From NCBI RefSeq assembly GCF_008831285.2, contig NW_022204507.1, forward strand, positions 3,094,452 through 3,158,451: a stretch of 64,000 nt of DNA, given 5' to 3'. Positions 12,120-22,764 of this stretch are shown here, in pieces. The translations under genes were made by a program, and so were the position numbers. The DNA comes from Nymphaea colorata. Lineage: Eukaryota; Streptophyta; Magnoliopsida; Nymphaeales; Nymphaeaceae. Within the stretch, counting starts at the first letter, position 1, and the number at the start of each line of letters is the position of its first letter. The notes under the pieces were generated by a model. It saw only the letters and a program-made list of their open reading frames with translations. It did not search any database and was not told where the DNA came from.

Positions 12120-12792
12120 TCCTAAGATTACATTTTTGAAATTTATAAATGAAAAAACAACATCAATTTTGAAATTATACATTTAAGCCCGAAATATATA
12201 TTTTATCTAATATATGGTTTAATATTTACAAGTAATTAGCAATATGCTCAACTTTGTTCTGTAGATTTGTTCGTAAATCTTTCTAACTAAAAATAATTTA
12301 CTGATTCTTTTTTATTAATGTTGTCACGGACTTTGTCTAAAGGAAATTTTAGAAGACCATGAAAAAGATGGTTCAAGCACTACTTTGATTTTCCTTTCAA
12401 TTGCGTCTATGTAAAAGGTTAGTGGTAGTTCATAAAGTTTTAACTTCGAATTAAGTTAGATATGTTTAAACTTTCTATTGACTTAACATGGACTTTTTAA
12501 TTGCAAAAAATCAAGGAATGAGTCACTTGAAAATGTTTTTCCTTTACCATATGGCGGTATGATTGACATGTTTCACTAAATTTGGAAGAAAAAAAATCCT
12601 GTAAATATTGAAAATTGATTTCTACGTAGAATCAATTATTAAAATGTACGGGCAAAGTTTGTGTCCACATATTTTAACCTTAAAGTGGAAAATTTTATTT
12701 AATAAATGGCTCTTGGGAGTCGGGTTACTCAAGCTTGGCCTGATCATGTATGTACCTAGCAATGGGAGCGAGTTCTGTATGTCATCCCGTTG
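12120..12792. other. AT-rich DNA, nothing recognised
   Basis: No coding similarity, tandem array or clear inverted repeat. It forms the left flank of the inverted-array element at 12795. Confidence 0.45.
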
Positions 12793-12794
12793 AC

Positions 12795-13300
12795 GAAATA
12801 ACAAAAGATTTATGATATAATGGACGGAAAGATGTAAGGGATAACACTAAATATAAGTATGAGATATTGTTTATGACATAACAAAAAGATTTATGAGATA
12901 ATGAGATAACAGATGAATATATGAGATAACGCTAAACATAGGTATGAAATAATGTTTATGAATATGAGATAATAAAATATTTATAAAATAATGAGATGAT
13001 GAACGAATGTATGAGATAATGCTAAATATAAGTATGATATATTGTTTATGAGATAATAAAATATTTATGAGATAATGAGATAACACTCAACATTTATTGC
13101 TTAAAGGAGTATTTTGGTTATAGCAATATGCACATATAGGTTGACAAATTTTACCTTTATCAAATCTCCAAATCTTTTTTCTTGTATTTTTCTTTTTTTT
13201 CCTTGCAAAAGGTCATTTTTTTATTAGTCATGGGCATTTTTGGTCATTATTAAAATGACACATGAAGTTTCATACACAAGAACGACATGTATAATAAGAC
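12795..13300 (-). repeat. Left inverted-repeat arm: ATGAGATAA array plus conserved 190-bp segment
   Basis: About 3.5 units of 80-90 bp, each with ATAACAAAAGATTTATGAGA-like sequence and ATGAGATAA motifs, fill about 12798-13100. A conserved segment follows to about 13300. Its reverse complement aligns with 13630-14175 over both parts (for example GATTTGGAGATT, then the array), giving a long inverted pair. Such long, internally repetitive arms fit MULE terminal inverted repeats. Confidence 0.7.
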
Positions 13301-13354
13301 AACAAGTGAAATTTTATATAGGTAGCTTGCGCATTAAGGAGGCTGAAGAAACTT

Positions 13355-13430
13355 CCACGATGGCGCAGTGGTTTGAGCATTTAGGTACCTTTAAAGGTAA
13401 CACAGAGCAAGCAAGGTTGCTCGACCAGAC
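13355..13430 (+). repeat. Possible tRNA-derived (SINE-like) head
   Basis: TGGCGCAGTGG at 13361-13371 fits the RNA polymerase III A-box consensus TGGCNNAGTGG. A weak B-box-like GGTTGCTCGACC follows at 13415-13426. It lies between the two inverted arms. No full cloverleaf and no clear poly-A tail or target duplication are visible, so a diverged SINE is only one possibility. Confidence 0.3.
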
Positions 13431-13629
13431 AAACCTAAATTCTCATTAGAAGGTTAAACTGTGATATCATTATAAAGAACTTTTAAAATGAAAATTGTCA
13501 GTTTTAGAACTTTTTCATTGGTTTTTTAACCTTATAGAAAAGGTTTCTTTTAAAACAAGCCAAGAGTGGCCTGGTCATCAAAGTAATTAAAAGGGTGATG
13601 GGGGGCAGTCCATCTTCACTGAAGGCTAG

Positions 13630-14175
13630 TTATATACATTCTCTGTGTATAAAATTTTATGCACAATTTTAATAATTATATAAAAATGTTCATGATTAAT
13701 AAAAAAGAAACTTTTTGTATTCACAAAAAAGGAAACCATAATAAGAAGATTTGGAGATTCGATAAAAATAAAATTTGTGAGTTTCTATATGCATATCATC
13801 AGGACCAATATACCTTGTTAAGCAGTAAAAAGGTGTTTTAATTTTTTTGTCCCACTCATAGATTTATCTCACTATCTCATCAATATTTTATTATCTCATA
13901 CTTATTTTTAGTGTTATCTCATAGATCCATCAATTATCTTATTATTTCATAATATTGTATTATTTCATAAACAGTATCCCATATTTATGTTTAATGTTAT
14001 CTCATATATCTGTCTGTTATCTCATAAATCTTTTGTTATTTCATAAACATTATCTTATACTTGTGTTTTAGCACTATCTCATACATCCATCCGTACGTTA
14101 TCTCATTATCTCATAAATCTTTTGTTATCTTATAAGCATTATCTCATATTTATTTGTTTTTTCATACTTATTTGT
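13630..14175 (+). repeat. Right inverted-repeat arm: conserved segment plus TTATCTCAT array
   Basis: A conserved segment (13630-13855, containing AAGAAGATTTGGAGATTCGA) leads into about 3.6 units of an ~85-bp repeat rich in TTATCTCAT (13857-14170). It is the reverse-complement partner of 12795-13300 and is repeated in direct orientation at 14895-15350. The spacer between the two arms is about 330 bp. Confidence 0.7.
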
Positions 14176-14289
14176 TGTTTCACGTACATACATATGCATT
14201 GTTTGGACATGAAACTAAATGTGCATACTGGTAGTAGGATCTTCATCCCGTAAGCTCATTACATACACTGGGACGGCATACGAAACTTG

Positions 14290-14894
14290 CTCTCCATCTT
14301 CACACCATAGCTTCATGTGTTAATATTTTGGTTGACCATGCTGGGTTTTTTTTTTCATGAAACCAGCTTCGGTTTCGAACCTTATTTTGGGGTACTATTG
14401 GGCCACGGATCAAAGAGCAAATCATTTTTCCATGGATACAGTGAGCTGGAGTTCCCAGTCTGGTGAGGATACTGAGCTTCTAGTTTCAGTCATTGTGATT
14501 GCAGTGGCAGGTCCTTCAACGATGGAGTGGCTGCTCCTGTTCATTGTGCACGTCTTGTTGAGACTTTGTTGTCACGGCTTTCGTGCCAGAATCGACTTTT
14601 GAGAGGTTGGGAGGCTCTCGCCATATTCAAACCATGATTGATAATAATTAAAAATATTGGTCATCCAACTGCCTTGGGAGGAAATGATGTCCTTGATGTG
14701 CAGGTGGCGAAGCACAACATACTCATACTGGCCTCAGCGGTAATGGACCGACAAGCCTCGCTCACCACCCACTTGATCAAGATGGTGGGACATCCAACCC
14801 TGGTGCTTCCAGCAGCCACAACCGGAACATGAACACTAATGGTAGTGAACAGCCCCAGTGGGCCCTGGAGCAGCAGCAAGGTCTTCATTTCTGA
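14290..14894 (+). pseudogene. Captured-exon-like gene fragments of unknown origin
   Basis: Two stretches look like real protein although neither starts with ATG. 14512-14637, preceded by a CAG splice-like site, encodes about 41 residues including APVHCARLVETLLSRLSCQN. 14703-14894, also preceded by an AG, encodes a Ser/Gly/Asn-rich tail ending EQPQWALEQQQGLHF and a TGA. They are separated by about 65 bp with stops and lie in different frames. Position between TTATCTCAT arrays suggests transduplication of a host gene (Pack-MULE). I do not recognise the parent gene. Confidence 0.4.
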
Positions 14895-15350
14895 AGCTGG
14901 TTATATGTAAACTGTGCCCGTGTATGTAATTTTGTTTACCAGTTTAAGTATGGCAAAAATGCCCATGATTAACACAAAAAGAGGTTTTGCAGGTATTAAA
15001 ATGGAAACAACAAAAAGAAGATTCCATAAAGGTAATATTTGTCAATTTGTATACGCATGTCGTTATGACCAATATACACCTTTCAGCCATTAAAAAACAT
15101 GTTCATTTTTTTGTTCCTCTCATGGCATAATCTCATTATCTCACAATATACGACATCAAGCAGTAAACAACATTTCTGATTTTGTTCTTCCTATAACATT
15201 ATCTCATTATCTCATAATATACCCCTTTAAACAGTAAGAAAGAGCTTTTGTTTTGGGTCCCTCTTATAGCATTATCTCATGAAAATTTTATTATCTCGTA
15301 AAAATTATCCCATAAAAAATTTAGTATCTCATTAACAACTTGTCTCAAAC
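14895..15350 (+). repeat. Third arm copy: conserved segment plus short TTATCTCAT array
   Basis: This aligns in direct orientation with 13640-14000: GTTATAT, GTGTAT, AAAAATGCCCATGATTAA, AAGAAGATT, then ACCAATATACACC and an array of about 2.5 units of roughly 75 bp containing ATTATCTCATTATCTCA. It follows directly on the TGA of the captured tail at 14892, which suggests gene, conserved segment, array is the order within these elements. Confidence 0.65.
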
Positions 15351-15495
15351 ATTAACTAGGAACCCAATTTGATGTCATGGTCGGTTGAAGGTGAATCGGT
15401 TGGTGCACTCAATAGACACTAATGCCTCACGTTTAACTGCAAGAATGATCATGTAGCCCATACATAAAGATGTTGCTCTTCAAAAATACCCTTCA

Positions 15496-15839
15496 TTGCA
15501 TCAAAATGGTTTTTTCAAAAAGAATGTGCCCGAGGTGGACTGTGGTAATGATGCGAAATGGCCCTACATGAAAAAGTTAAGGGAAGTTTATTGGTCGAGG
15601 CTTTTCCATGATGCTTCGAGCATTCGCAGCAGAAGGAGCCTAAGCAGGAGGAGGTGGAGGTGGCAAAAACGATTGGACAGGCCACCAAGACAAACAAAGG
15701 AGGGGAGATTGGATTTCAGTGGAAGAAGGCGGTGGAAGGGGAAAGACTCCCGGAGGTGGAGAATGCAGGGGCAGAAAAATTAGTGTTAGATGTGTGGACT
15801 ATACCTACACCAAAAATTAGGGGTGGTGGAGAGTGTTGA
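15496..15839 (+). other. Coding-like, charged segment upstream of the PMD remnant
   Basis: One frame (about 15648-15839) reads without stops through an acidic/basic stretch containing EEVEVAKTIGQATKTNKGGE and ends GGGEC before TGA. It may be a decayed first exon of the downstream PMD or ULP1 gene. There is no domain signature, so function is unassigned. Confidence 0.25.
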
Positions 15840-15959
15840 AAAGAAAAGGAGGTGATTGTGTGACATCGATGTAAGTAATCTATGTCATTTATTTTTTATG
15901 TATTTGTAATTAAAGTTTCTATGCAAGTCATGTCTTTGACACTAGTATTTCAGTCGCAG

Positions 15960-17383
15960 AAATGTGGCCGCTGCCAATGATGTTCGGTCATTGATTGGTA
16001 TGAATTCTATCAGACTTCTAAAAGCAGAGATTGGTGAGAATGCAATTCCCACAACTGCTTTCTCGTGGCGCAATGGAACTCCAATAGGGGCCCATGTACG
16101 CCCAGGCACACAAGTGAGATTCTTAGACAAACACATTTGTATTTGATGGATTTAAGATGACGATCACCCTAGAAGACATTGCTAGGCTGTATTTGAGATG
16201 TCACAGAGGACCTGTTGTTGGAACGTCTAGGTACAGCTTGATAGGGAAGAGCAATGACCTTCTAGGGTTGACAAATTTGGAGTTCAAGAAGGTTGTGGCC
16301 TTTGGGGGAAAGTCGGTGCCATTAGTTTTTTAAGAGCTACAGAATAAATGGCAGCATGCAAAGCATGGTGCACCTTCACAATAAGTGGACCAAGCATTGA
16401 GGTCCCATTTGTATATTTATTTGACATTTGTCAATTTAGTGACAATTAAGGCTGAAGAATAAGTTGGTGGTAACATCCAATTTTTGGAAGATGTAGATGA
16501 CATTCACTGCTCTGCATGAGAGGCAGTTGCGCTAGTGCATTGGTATAGCCAGTTGAAATACTTTAAGGCTGGGGTTACATCCGTTGGAGGATGCTAGTTG
16601 TTGCTGCAGGTATAGTTAGTATCTTCATGATGCAAATTTATGTTTTAGATGATTATTTATCATCTTGTAATGTTTGCATTTGTGTCCTGTTGATAGTTCT
16701 AGATGTGAGAGCATGTACCTTCTATTAGACCCACTGTTGAGCTTCCGTTTCCAAATGCTCATCCATTGCATGCATGGTCGAGAGGTATCAGTCACAGAGA
16801 TTACAACGATGCAGAGACATCTAGGTTAATCATATTGAATGTGCAAATGGCCCAGGTAGGTATAGCAAATAGTGTTTTATACTGACATGGGGATACTTGT
16901 GTGTTGATGATTATTTCATTTTATCTGCAGGAGCTATTTAGACTATACATTGGTGAAGATACCAATGATTAGATTATTAGGAAAGCTTTTCAGTTTTTGT
17001 GTAGAGACCTATGGTTGTTCTGCATGAACGAAATAGAAATGCATCATAGAAGTCAAGTCCTCTTGTAGTTTGGTCTTGACCAGTTCATTCTGCAACCACC
17101 CCATTTGCACAAGAGATTATGGAACAAAAGTGCTTTTAGGGTTGGAGTTAACTGACAAATTTTGTTTCAGATACAGCTCCGTAACTAGCACCATGGTGGT
17201 GAAGTTGTCATTGCTTACAACAGCGAGGGGTTTGCACCAGGGTACCACGATCAATATTGGGTCATAGTTCATTCTCCAGTATGTGAAACCTGTTTAGATG
17301 TGCTCTCCCAACTTGCGTCACCATCCGAAACAACATCATCAATATCATCCCAAGAAGAGGATGTTGCTCAGAGGGAGATCTGA
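15960..17383 (+). pseudogene. Plant mobile domain (PMD, aminotransferase-like) gene remnant
   Basis: PMD proteins occur as MULE-associated genes and as domesticated silencing factors such as MAIN. Hallmarks here, in order: MTITLEDIARL near 16155 (family form MTxTLxDVAxLLGL) followed by RGPVVGT; FPNAHPLHAWSRGISHRDYN near 16750; an exon ending at GT near 16853 and resuming after CAG near 16930 (ELFRLYIGEDTND); EMHHRSQVLL and FGLDQFI near 17040-17090, resembling the conserved VxRQFGLxQ region; and a tail with SEGFAPGYHDQYWVIVH ending TGA at 17381-17383. Multiple frameshifts and stops (for example after GGKSVPLVF and at NDxIIRK) show it is dead. The 5' limit is approximate. Confidence 0.7.
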
Positions 17384-17756
17384 AATAAACGGAGCCAGGA
17401 TCATATGGGCACGAGATAAAAAGCAAAAGATGCCATGACAATGCAAAGACTGTAGCACAGAGTCCTAACCACCCAATGGAAGAGAGCTTGCTACAGTAAT
17501 AAAGTCGCTGGTTGATCATGTTTCGATTCGAGTCAGAAAAATTATAGGTTGAAGAAGGTCTTGTTCACGGCATGATCGAAGATAATCTCTTTTTTCTAAT
17601 CATATTTTCTTGATCGAGAATAATTTTTTTTTTCTAATCATATTTTCTTGATTGAATACAAACAATATACTTTTGTTCATAAGAATGATCGATAACATGT
17701 TAATATTATTTCATTCTTTCTTAAACACGTTATTATTTCATTGTCATAAATCTTTT

Positions 17757-19480
17757 GTATTGTTTAACGAATCCTGGAGTTGCGTTATCACAATTTGTTG
17801 TGTCCGAGTGCTTATAGCTTTTTAGTAGGTGCCTTTTCTTTTAAAAGAAGCACATACTAGTGTCATTGTGGTATTACATTTTTTCGAGTGGGTATCATAT
17901 TCTCTTAGTAAGCACCTTGTTATTGTAAAACTACTCGATATAGTGTCATTGTCTCATTTTGTCATTGTGGTGCTTCATTTTTTTCGAGTGGGTATCACAT
18001 CCTTATAAATGCGAATTCATTTTGAGTGTATCATATAACGAATCCTACAATTGCATTATCGCAATTTGTTTCATCCGAGTGCTTATTGCCTTTTAGTAAG
18101 TGCCTTCTTAAGTGTCTACTAGTGTCATTGTCACATTACATTTTTCTGAGTGGTTTTCACATTCTCTTAATAAGTGCCTTGTTATCGTAAAACCACTCGA
18201 TTCATGGTCTTTGTTTCATTTATTTTTTTCAAGTGCGTATATCGTCCTTATAAACACAAATTTAGTTTGGTGTATCATGTAATGAATCCTGCAGCTACTT
18301 ATCACAATTTGTTTCTTTCAACTGCTGATTGCCTTTTAGTAGGTGTGTTATTATCGTAAAAGAAGTGTGTACCAGTGTTGTCATTGCACTAAATTTTTTT
18401 GAGTGTTTATCGCATTCTCTTAGTAAGCATCTTGTTATCATAAAACCACTTTATACAATGTCGTTGTCACGTTTTGTCCTTGTTGCATTTAATTTTTCCA
18501 AGTGTGTATTGCCTCCTTATAAACACGATTTTAGTTGAGTCCATCGTATAATAAATCCTGCAGTTACATGATCACAATTTGTTTCGTTCGAATGCTTATC
18601 ACGGTTGTAGTAGGCACTTTCTTATCGTAAAAGAAGTGCATACGATTGTTATTCCTGCATTATATTTTTTCGAGTGTTTCTCGTATTCTCTTAGTAAGTG
18701 CCGTATTGTCGCAAAATCACTTGATATAGTGTCGTTGTCGCATTTAATTTTCTTGAGTGGGTATTGTTCCTTATAAACACAATTTTAGTTGAGTGTATCA
18801 CATGACGAATCTTGTAGTTGCATTATCACAATTTCTTTATTTCGAGTGCTTATCGTAAAAGAAGTGCATACTAATGTTGTTGTATGAATCACATTTTTCT
18901 AAGTGTTTATCGCATTCTCTTAGTAAGTGCCTTGTTATCGTAACACCACTAGATACACTGTCATTGTGCATTTTGTCGTTGTCGCATTTAATTTTTTTCA
19001 AGTGGATATTGTGTCCTTATAAACACAACTTTAATTGAGTGTACCATATAATGACTCCTGTAGTTGCATTACCGCAATTTGTTTTGTCAAAGAGTTTATT
19101 GTCTTTTAGTAGGTGCCTTATTATTGTAAAAGAAGTGCATATTAGTGGTATTGCTGCATTAATTTTTTTCGAGTGTTTTTCGCGTCCTCTAAGGAGGTGC
19201 CTTACAATAAAACCACTCGGTACAGTGTTGTCGTTGCATTTATTTTTTTGAGTGGGTATTGTGTCCTTATAAACATGATTTTAGTTTAGTGTATCATATA
19301 TCGAATTCTGCAGTTGCATTATCACATTTAGTTTCGTCTGAGTGCTTATCGCCTCTTAATAGGTGTCATTTTATCGTAAAAGAAGTCAATATAGTGTCAT
19401 TGTTTTAGTAAATTTGTCTGAGTGGGTAACACATTCTTATGAACATGATTTTATTTTATTGTATTGCAAAACTATTCATG
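17757..19480 (+). repeat. ~250-bp satellite, about seven units
   Basis: An anchor similar to AACGAATCCTGCAGTTGCAT recurs near 17766, 18037, 18282, 18550, 18803, 19051 and 19298, giving spacings of 245-271 bp. Each unit also has TCGTAAAAGAAGTGCAT, CTCTTAGTAAGTGCCTTGTT and CCTTATAAACACGATTTTAG. Units are diverged by substitutions and indels. The small frames in it are shadows of the repeat. Single anchors recur at 20689, 23076 and 23735. Confidence 0.85.
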
Positions 19481-19650
19481 TAGTTGTTTTATTGCATCAA
19501 CTTCTCTCACACAACCTTCCGGCCATTTATTATCGCAATGTGTTTGTGTTTCTTCTTCTTCGTCTGGTTTGGCTTTCTTAGTGCAGACCGTGATGTATCA
19601 TACTCCACCAAGTCATCACGTAGCTATATTCTAAGATGTAGTATACTATC

Positions 19651-19911
19651 CTACAAAAGAGCAGGTTCGCTATCATTGCAAATTATTTCTATGTATTTGA
19701 TGATGAAAACACCACAATAATAGCCATTGTTTTGGCTAGGAGCTTTCTTCCTATGGAGAAAGTGCCACTGAATCATGTTGATTTCGTACCAACTCTTTAA
19801 AAAATCTTTCAAGAACAACAAATCATGTAGTATTAGTCCATGCATTTGCATTAAATTGTTGTATAAACAAGCTTTGTTCTGCATGTCGAGAACGTATAAT
19901 ACCCAATGATG
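19651..19911 (-). pseudogene. ULP1-type cysteine protease (C48) remnant, catalytic His and Cys retained
   Basis: Reading the minus strand from 19911, the frame gives HHWVLYVLDMQNKACLYNN (catalytic His region) and, near the end, QNNGYYCGVFIIKYIEI, the family's NxYDCGVFxxKFxE block with the nucleophilic Cys at 19714-19716. ULP1 proteases remove SUMO; TE-borne copies are a known feature of KI-MULEs. The preceding codons contain TAG (19915-19917), the spacing between His and Cys is short for the family, and no upstream exon is recognised, so this is a truncated remnant. Confidence 0.7.
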
Positions 19912-20394
19912 GCACTATTCTCACAAGGTTGAAAGCAGAACCACTTCAAACACATTGAGCAAAGGGTCTAGAAGCATATTTTTACGATGCATGAAACTAT
20001 AACCGAAGGGCTTTCATCATAGTGTATTCTGTACAGCAAGATAGAAGAACAAAATGAATGTCGTAGGTCAAGCAAGCTACAAATTTATTTGAAAAAACTA
20101 AACTACCATGACAGCAAGACTGAGAATGTTGTGCTTTTCATTCGCAACTCTTTGTTGCATTAACACCATTACATCTTGCAAAATCTGTGAGGAGAAGACA
20201 AACTATATAAATGATCCGCCTACCATATTTCCTAACAATAGCATTAATGAGATAGTAATTACGATATTGCTACTCTATTTGGGTTGAGCTCATGAATATA
20301 ATCCTGTGTATATCATCATTGAACAAATTACGTTTCTCATTCTTCATTACTGTCACCTTATGAAACAGGATATGCCTGCTGCCTCTCCTGTATT
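19912..20394. other. Inter-repeat segment, nothing recognised
   Basis: AT-rich sequence between the ULP1 remnant and the 300-bp dispersed repeat. It may include decayed upstream exon sequence of the minus-strand ULP1 gene, but no motif supports that. Confidence 0.35.
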
Positions 20395-20990
20395 TATGAT
20401 TGTAGTCCAAATTGTTCCGACCTTGCCACATTTAATGCACCGCATGCGACAATACATAAAGCAGTTGTACATTTGCATGTTTGTGCAGTTCATTAACACG
20501 CGATAGTGCAAAGGAATGTTGCTCGAACGTTGTGTGTTGTGTATTATCAACTACATTCATTTGATGTAGCTGCAACAATTGATGGCTTCATTAAATGCAG
20601 CTAAATGGGTATCAAAAATAGGATCCAATAGTACATATCACATGTTGTTCTTACTCAACTGATTGCATGTGAAATAAGCAATCATATAACGAATCCTGTA
20701 TGTCGTTGTTAACTTATCGTCTTTAGGCAGATGAGTTGTTGTCTCATTTTCTCGTATCCGTTTAGGCAGATATGCATATAGTCCAAATTTCCTTCCATGC
20801 CATGTTTAATGCACCAGCATGGGAAAATACATATCGTAGTGATATGATTCCCTCTTTTGTACTGCTCATGAACATGCGATAGTGCACATGAAATATTGCT
20901 CAGACATTGTGTGTTGTGCTTTATCGACAGCGGTCCTTCAACGCACCAAATGGGTGTCAGAAACAACAAGCGATAGTTGTATGTTGTTCC
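20395..20990 (+). repeat. Two copies of a ~270-bp repeat (third copy at 23235-23500)
   Basis: Each copy starts near GTCCAAATTGTTCC...CCACATTTAATGCACC and continues through GACATTGTGTGTTGTG, a CTTCATTAAATGCAGC-type segment (reduced in the second copy) and AAATGGGTGT. Copies begin near 20400, 20775 and 23240, all in the same orientation. Confidence 0.7.
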
Positions 20991-21069
20991 CTCTCTAACA
21001 AACTGGTATAGCCGAATGCATTTTTTTTATGTTCAAACACAAAATAGGTTTTCATTTTTCAAAGATATA

Positions 21070-21710
21070 ATGTGACAATCATATGGATGAGCATTATTAT
21101 CGAACGATGGTGTGCATATGGATATACATGTTTGTTAAGTTGTAATTTATCTACGATCTAATGTGAACATATGATTTTCAATAATTGAAATGTGACATAA
21201 GCACCATTATCATTGATCGAATCTGCACATATGGAAACAATATGTGTATATATATGTTTGAGTTGTACTATCAATGCTCAAATGCGAACATAAGCTTGGT
21301 ATGAATATACATGTCTATTATGTGGTCATTTACCTAAGATCTAATTTGAACATAAGATTTTCAATGATCTAAATGTGTCATAAGCACCGTGATCATTGAT
21401 CGATTATGTACATATGGAAACCATATGTGTATATATATGTTTGAACAGTACTATCAATGCTCAAACATGAACATAAGCTTGGTATGGATATACATGTCAA
21501 TTAGGTTGTCAATTATCTAAGATCTAATTTGAACATATGATTTTGAATGATTGAAATATGACATAAGCATTGTTATCATTGATCGATTGTCCACATATGG
21601 AAACCATATATGTATATGTATGTTTGAGCAGTATTATCGATGCTCAAATATAAACATAAGCTTGGTATGGATATACATGCCAATTATGTTGTCAATTATC
21701 TAATATGGGT
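21070..21710 (+). repeat. ~184-bp satellite, about 3.3 units
   Basis: The anchor AACATAAGCTTGGTATGGAT recurs near 21286, 21471 and 21654, and a less complete unit starts near 21106, giving a period of about 184 bp. Units share ATTGATCGATTxTxCACATA, AACCATATGTGTATATATATG and TATCAATGCTCAAA. It is unrelated to the ~250-bp satellite at 17757-19480. A loosely repetitive tail with GAGATAATAC motifs continues to about 21950. Confidence 0.8.
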
Positions 21711-22119
21711 ATGACAATCATGTGGATGTTTCAAAGATGAGATAATACACATGAACATATATACAAATTATATGGATATATTAGCAACGAGATAATACAG
21801 TTCTTACATGAATACATATGACAACGATATGGATATTGCAGATATTGTTCTTACACATATCTATATGACAATTATGTGGTTACTTCATGGATGAGATAAT
21901 CATGTATGAACAATATTATCACTGCTCAAGCATGAACATAAGTGTTAGTGCTATTGTTATAGTAGAACGTGGCAATTTACATAATTTTTGAAAATAAATT
22001 AACTTCTTTAACCCAAAACAGATGATAGCTCATATCAGCAGGAACAATTTTTTCATCATAGCTTTTCATAACAAGTAGAATAAATTATGGCAGATTGAGG
22101 CATAAAGGAAGATTGACTC

Positions 22120-22686
22120 ATGCAAGAAAGAAAGACAAACTCTATGGCGAAGGATAAGCTGACCATCGATGCCACAAGTTTGCCCGTTTTACCAACAATG
22201 AAGATGTGTTTAAATTGCTATTATTTTACCATAATCAGGTTTCTCTCTAACGCCCGTTTGTTTCAGGTTTTATTTCCTTCTATATGGTGGAGAAGGCACA
22301 TTGGGTGTATATGTCCTTCACAATGTCAAAAAACAAGTGTGAATATTACAATTCATGCGTAGGCTATGACGACTACCAAATTCCAGCAGTTTAACCTCTA
22401 CAGACTTTTAAGATAACTTCTTTTTATTTCCTTAATAAGTTTTGGTTTTCTTGAAAAAATATTGCCTCAAACATGTCTTCGGCATCCAAATGTCAGAGGA
22501 ATACAAATTTTTACTAGTAAAATGTCCACAACCAGAAACAACTATAACTATGGTGTGTTCGTGATGAAATTTATAAAGGAGATAACATTAAAAAAGAAAC
22601 CTAGCTTCACCCAAGCTGATGTTACAAATAGCATTAGAAGATCTATTAGAAACTTGCGTCAAATAAGTAGACATTCTGAAATTTGA
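22120..22686 (+). pseudogene. ULP1-type protease remnant with catalytic Cys replaced by Tyr
   Basis: A frame around 22270-22380 gives VEKAHWVYMSFTMSKNKCEY, with the catalytic His at 22299-22301. A second block after several stops gives RNNYNYGVFVMKFIKEITLK and a C-terminal tail ending HSEI at 22683. The family form of the block is NxYDCGVFVMKF. Here the Cys position is TAT at 22549-22551, so the nucleophile is lost by what looks like a single TGT-to-TAT change. The two blocks are in different surroundings of stops and frameshifts. It is convergent with the FAR1-type transposase at 24147-26505, consistent with one KI-MULE gene pair. Confidence 0.72.
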
Positions 22687-22764
22687 ATAATATTGTCATT
22701 GTAAACATTTATGTTAATTTTTGTGTCATAACCATTTCTTTTAATTAACGTAGTTGTAAATGTG

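Noticed and set aside
12795-14175. A CRISPR-like array from the regular ~85-bp units
   Set aside because: Units are diverged, AT-rich and lack identical repeats with unique spacers; the context is a plant transposon.
17757-19581. Several short plus-strand ORFs with similar Cys/Phe/Ser-rich proteins
   Set aside because: They repeat because the underlying DNA is a ~250-bp satellite; frames are not conserved from unit to unit.
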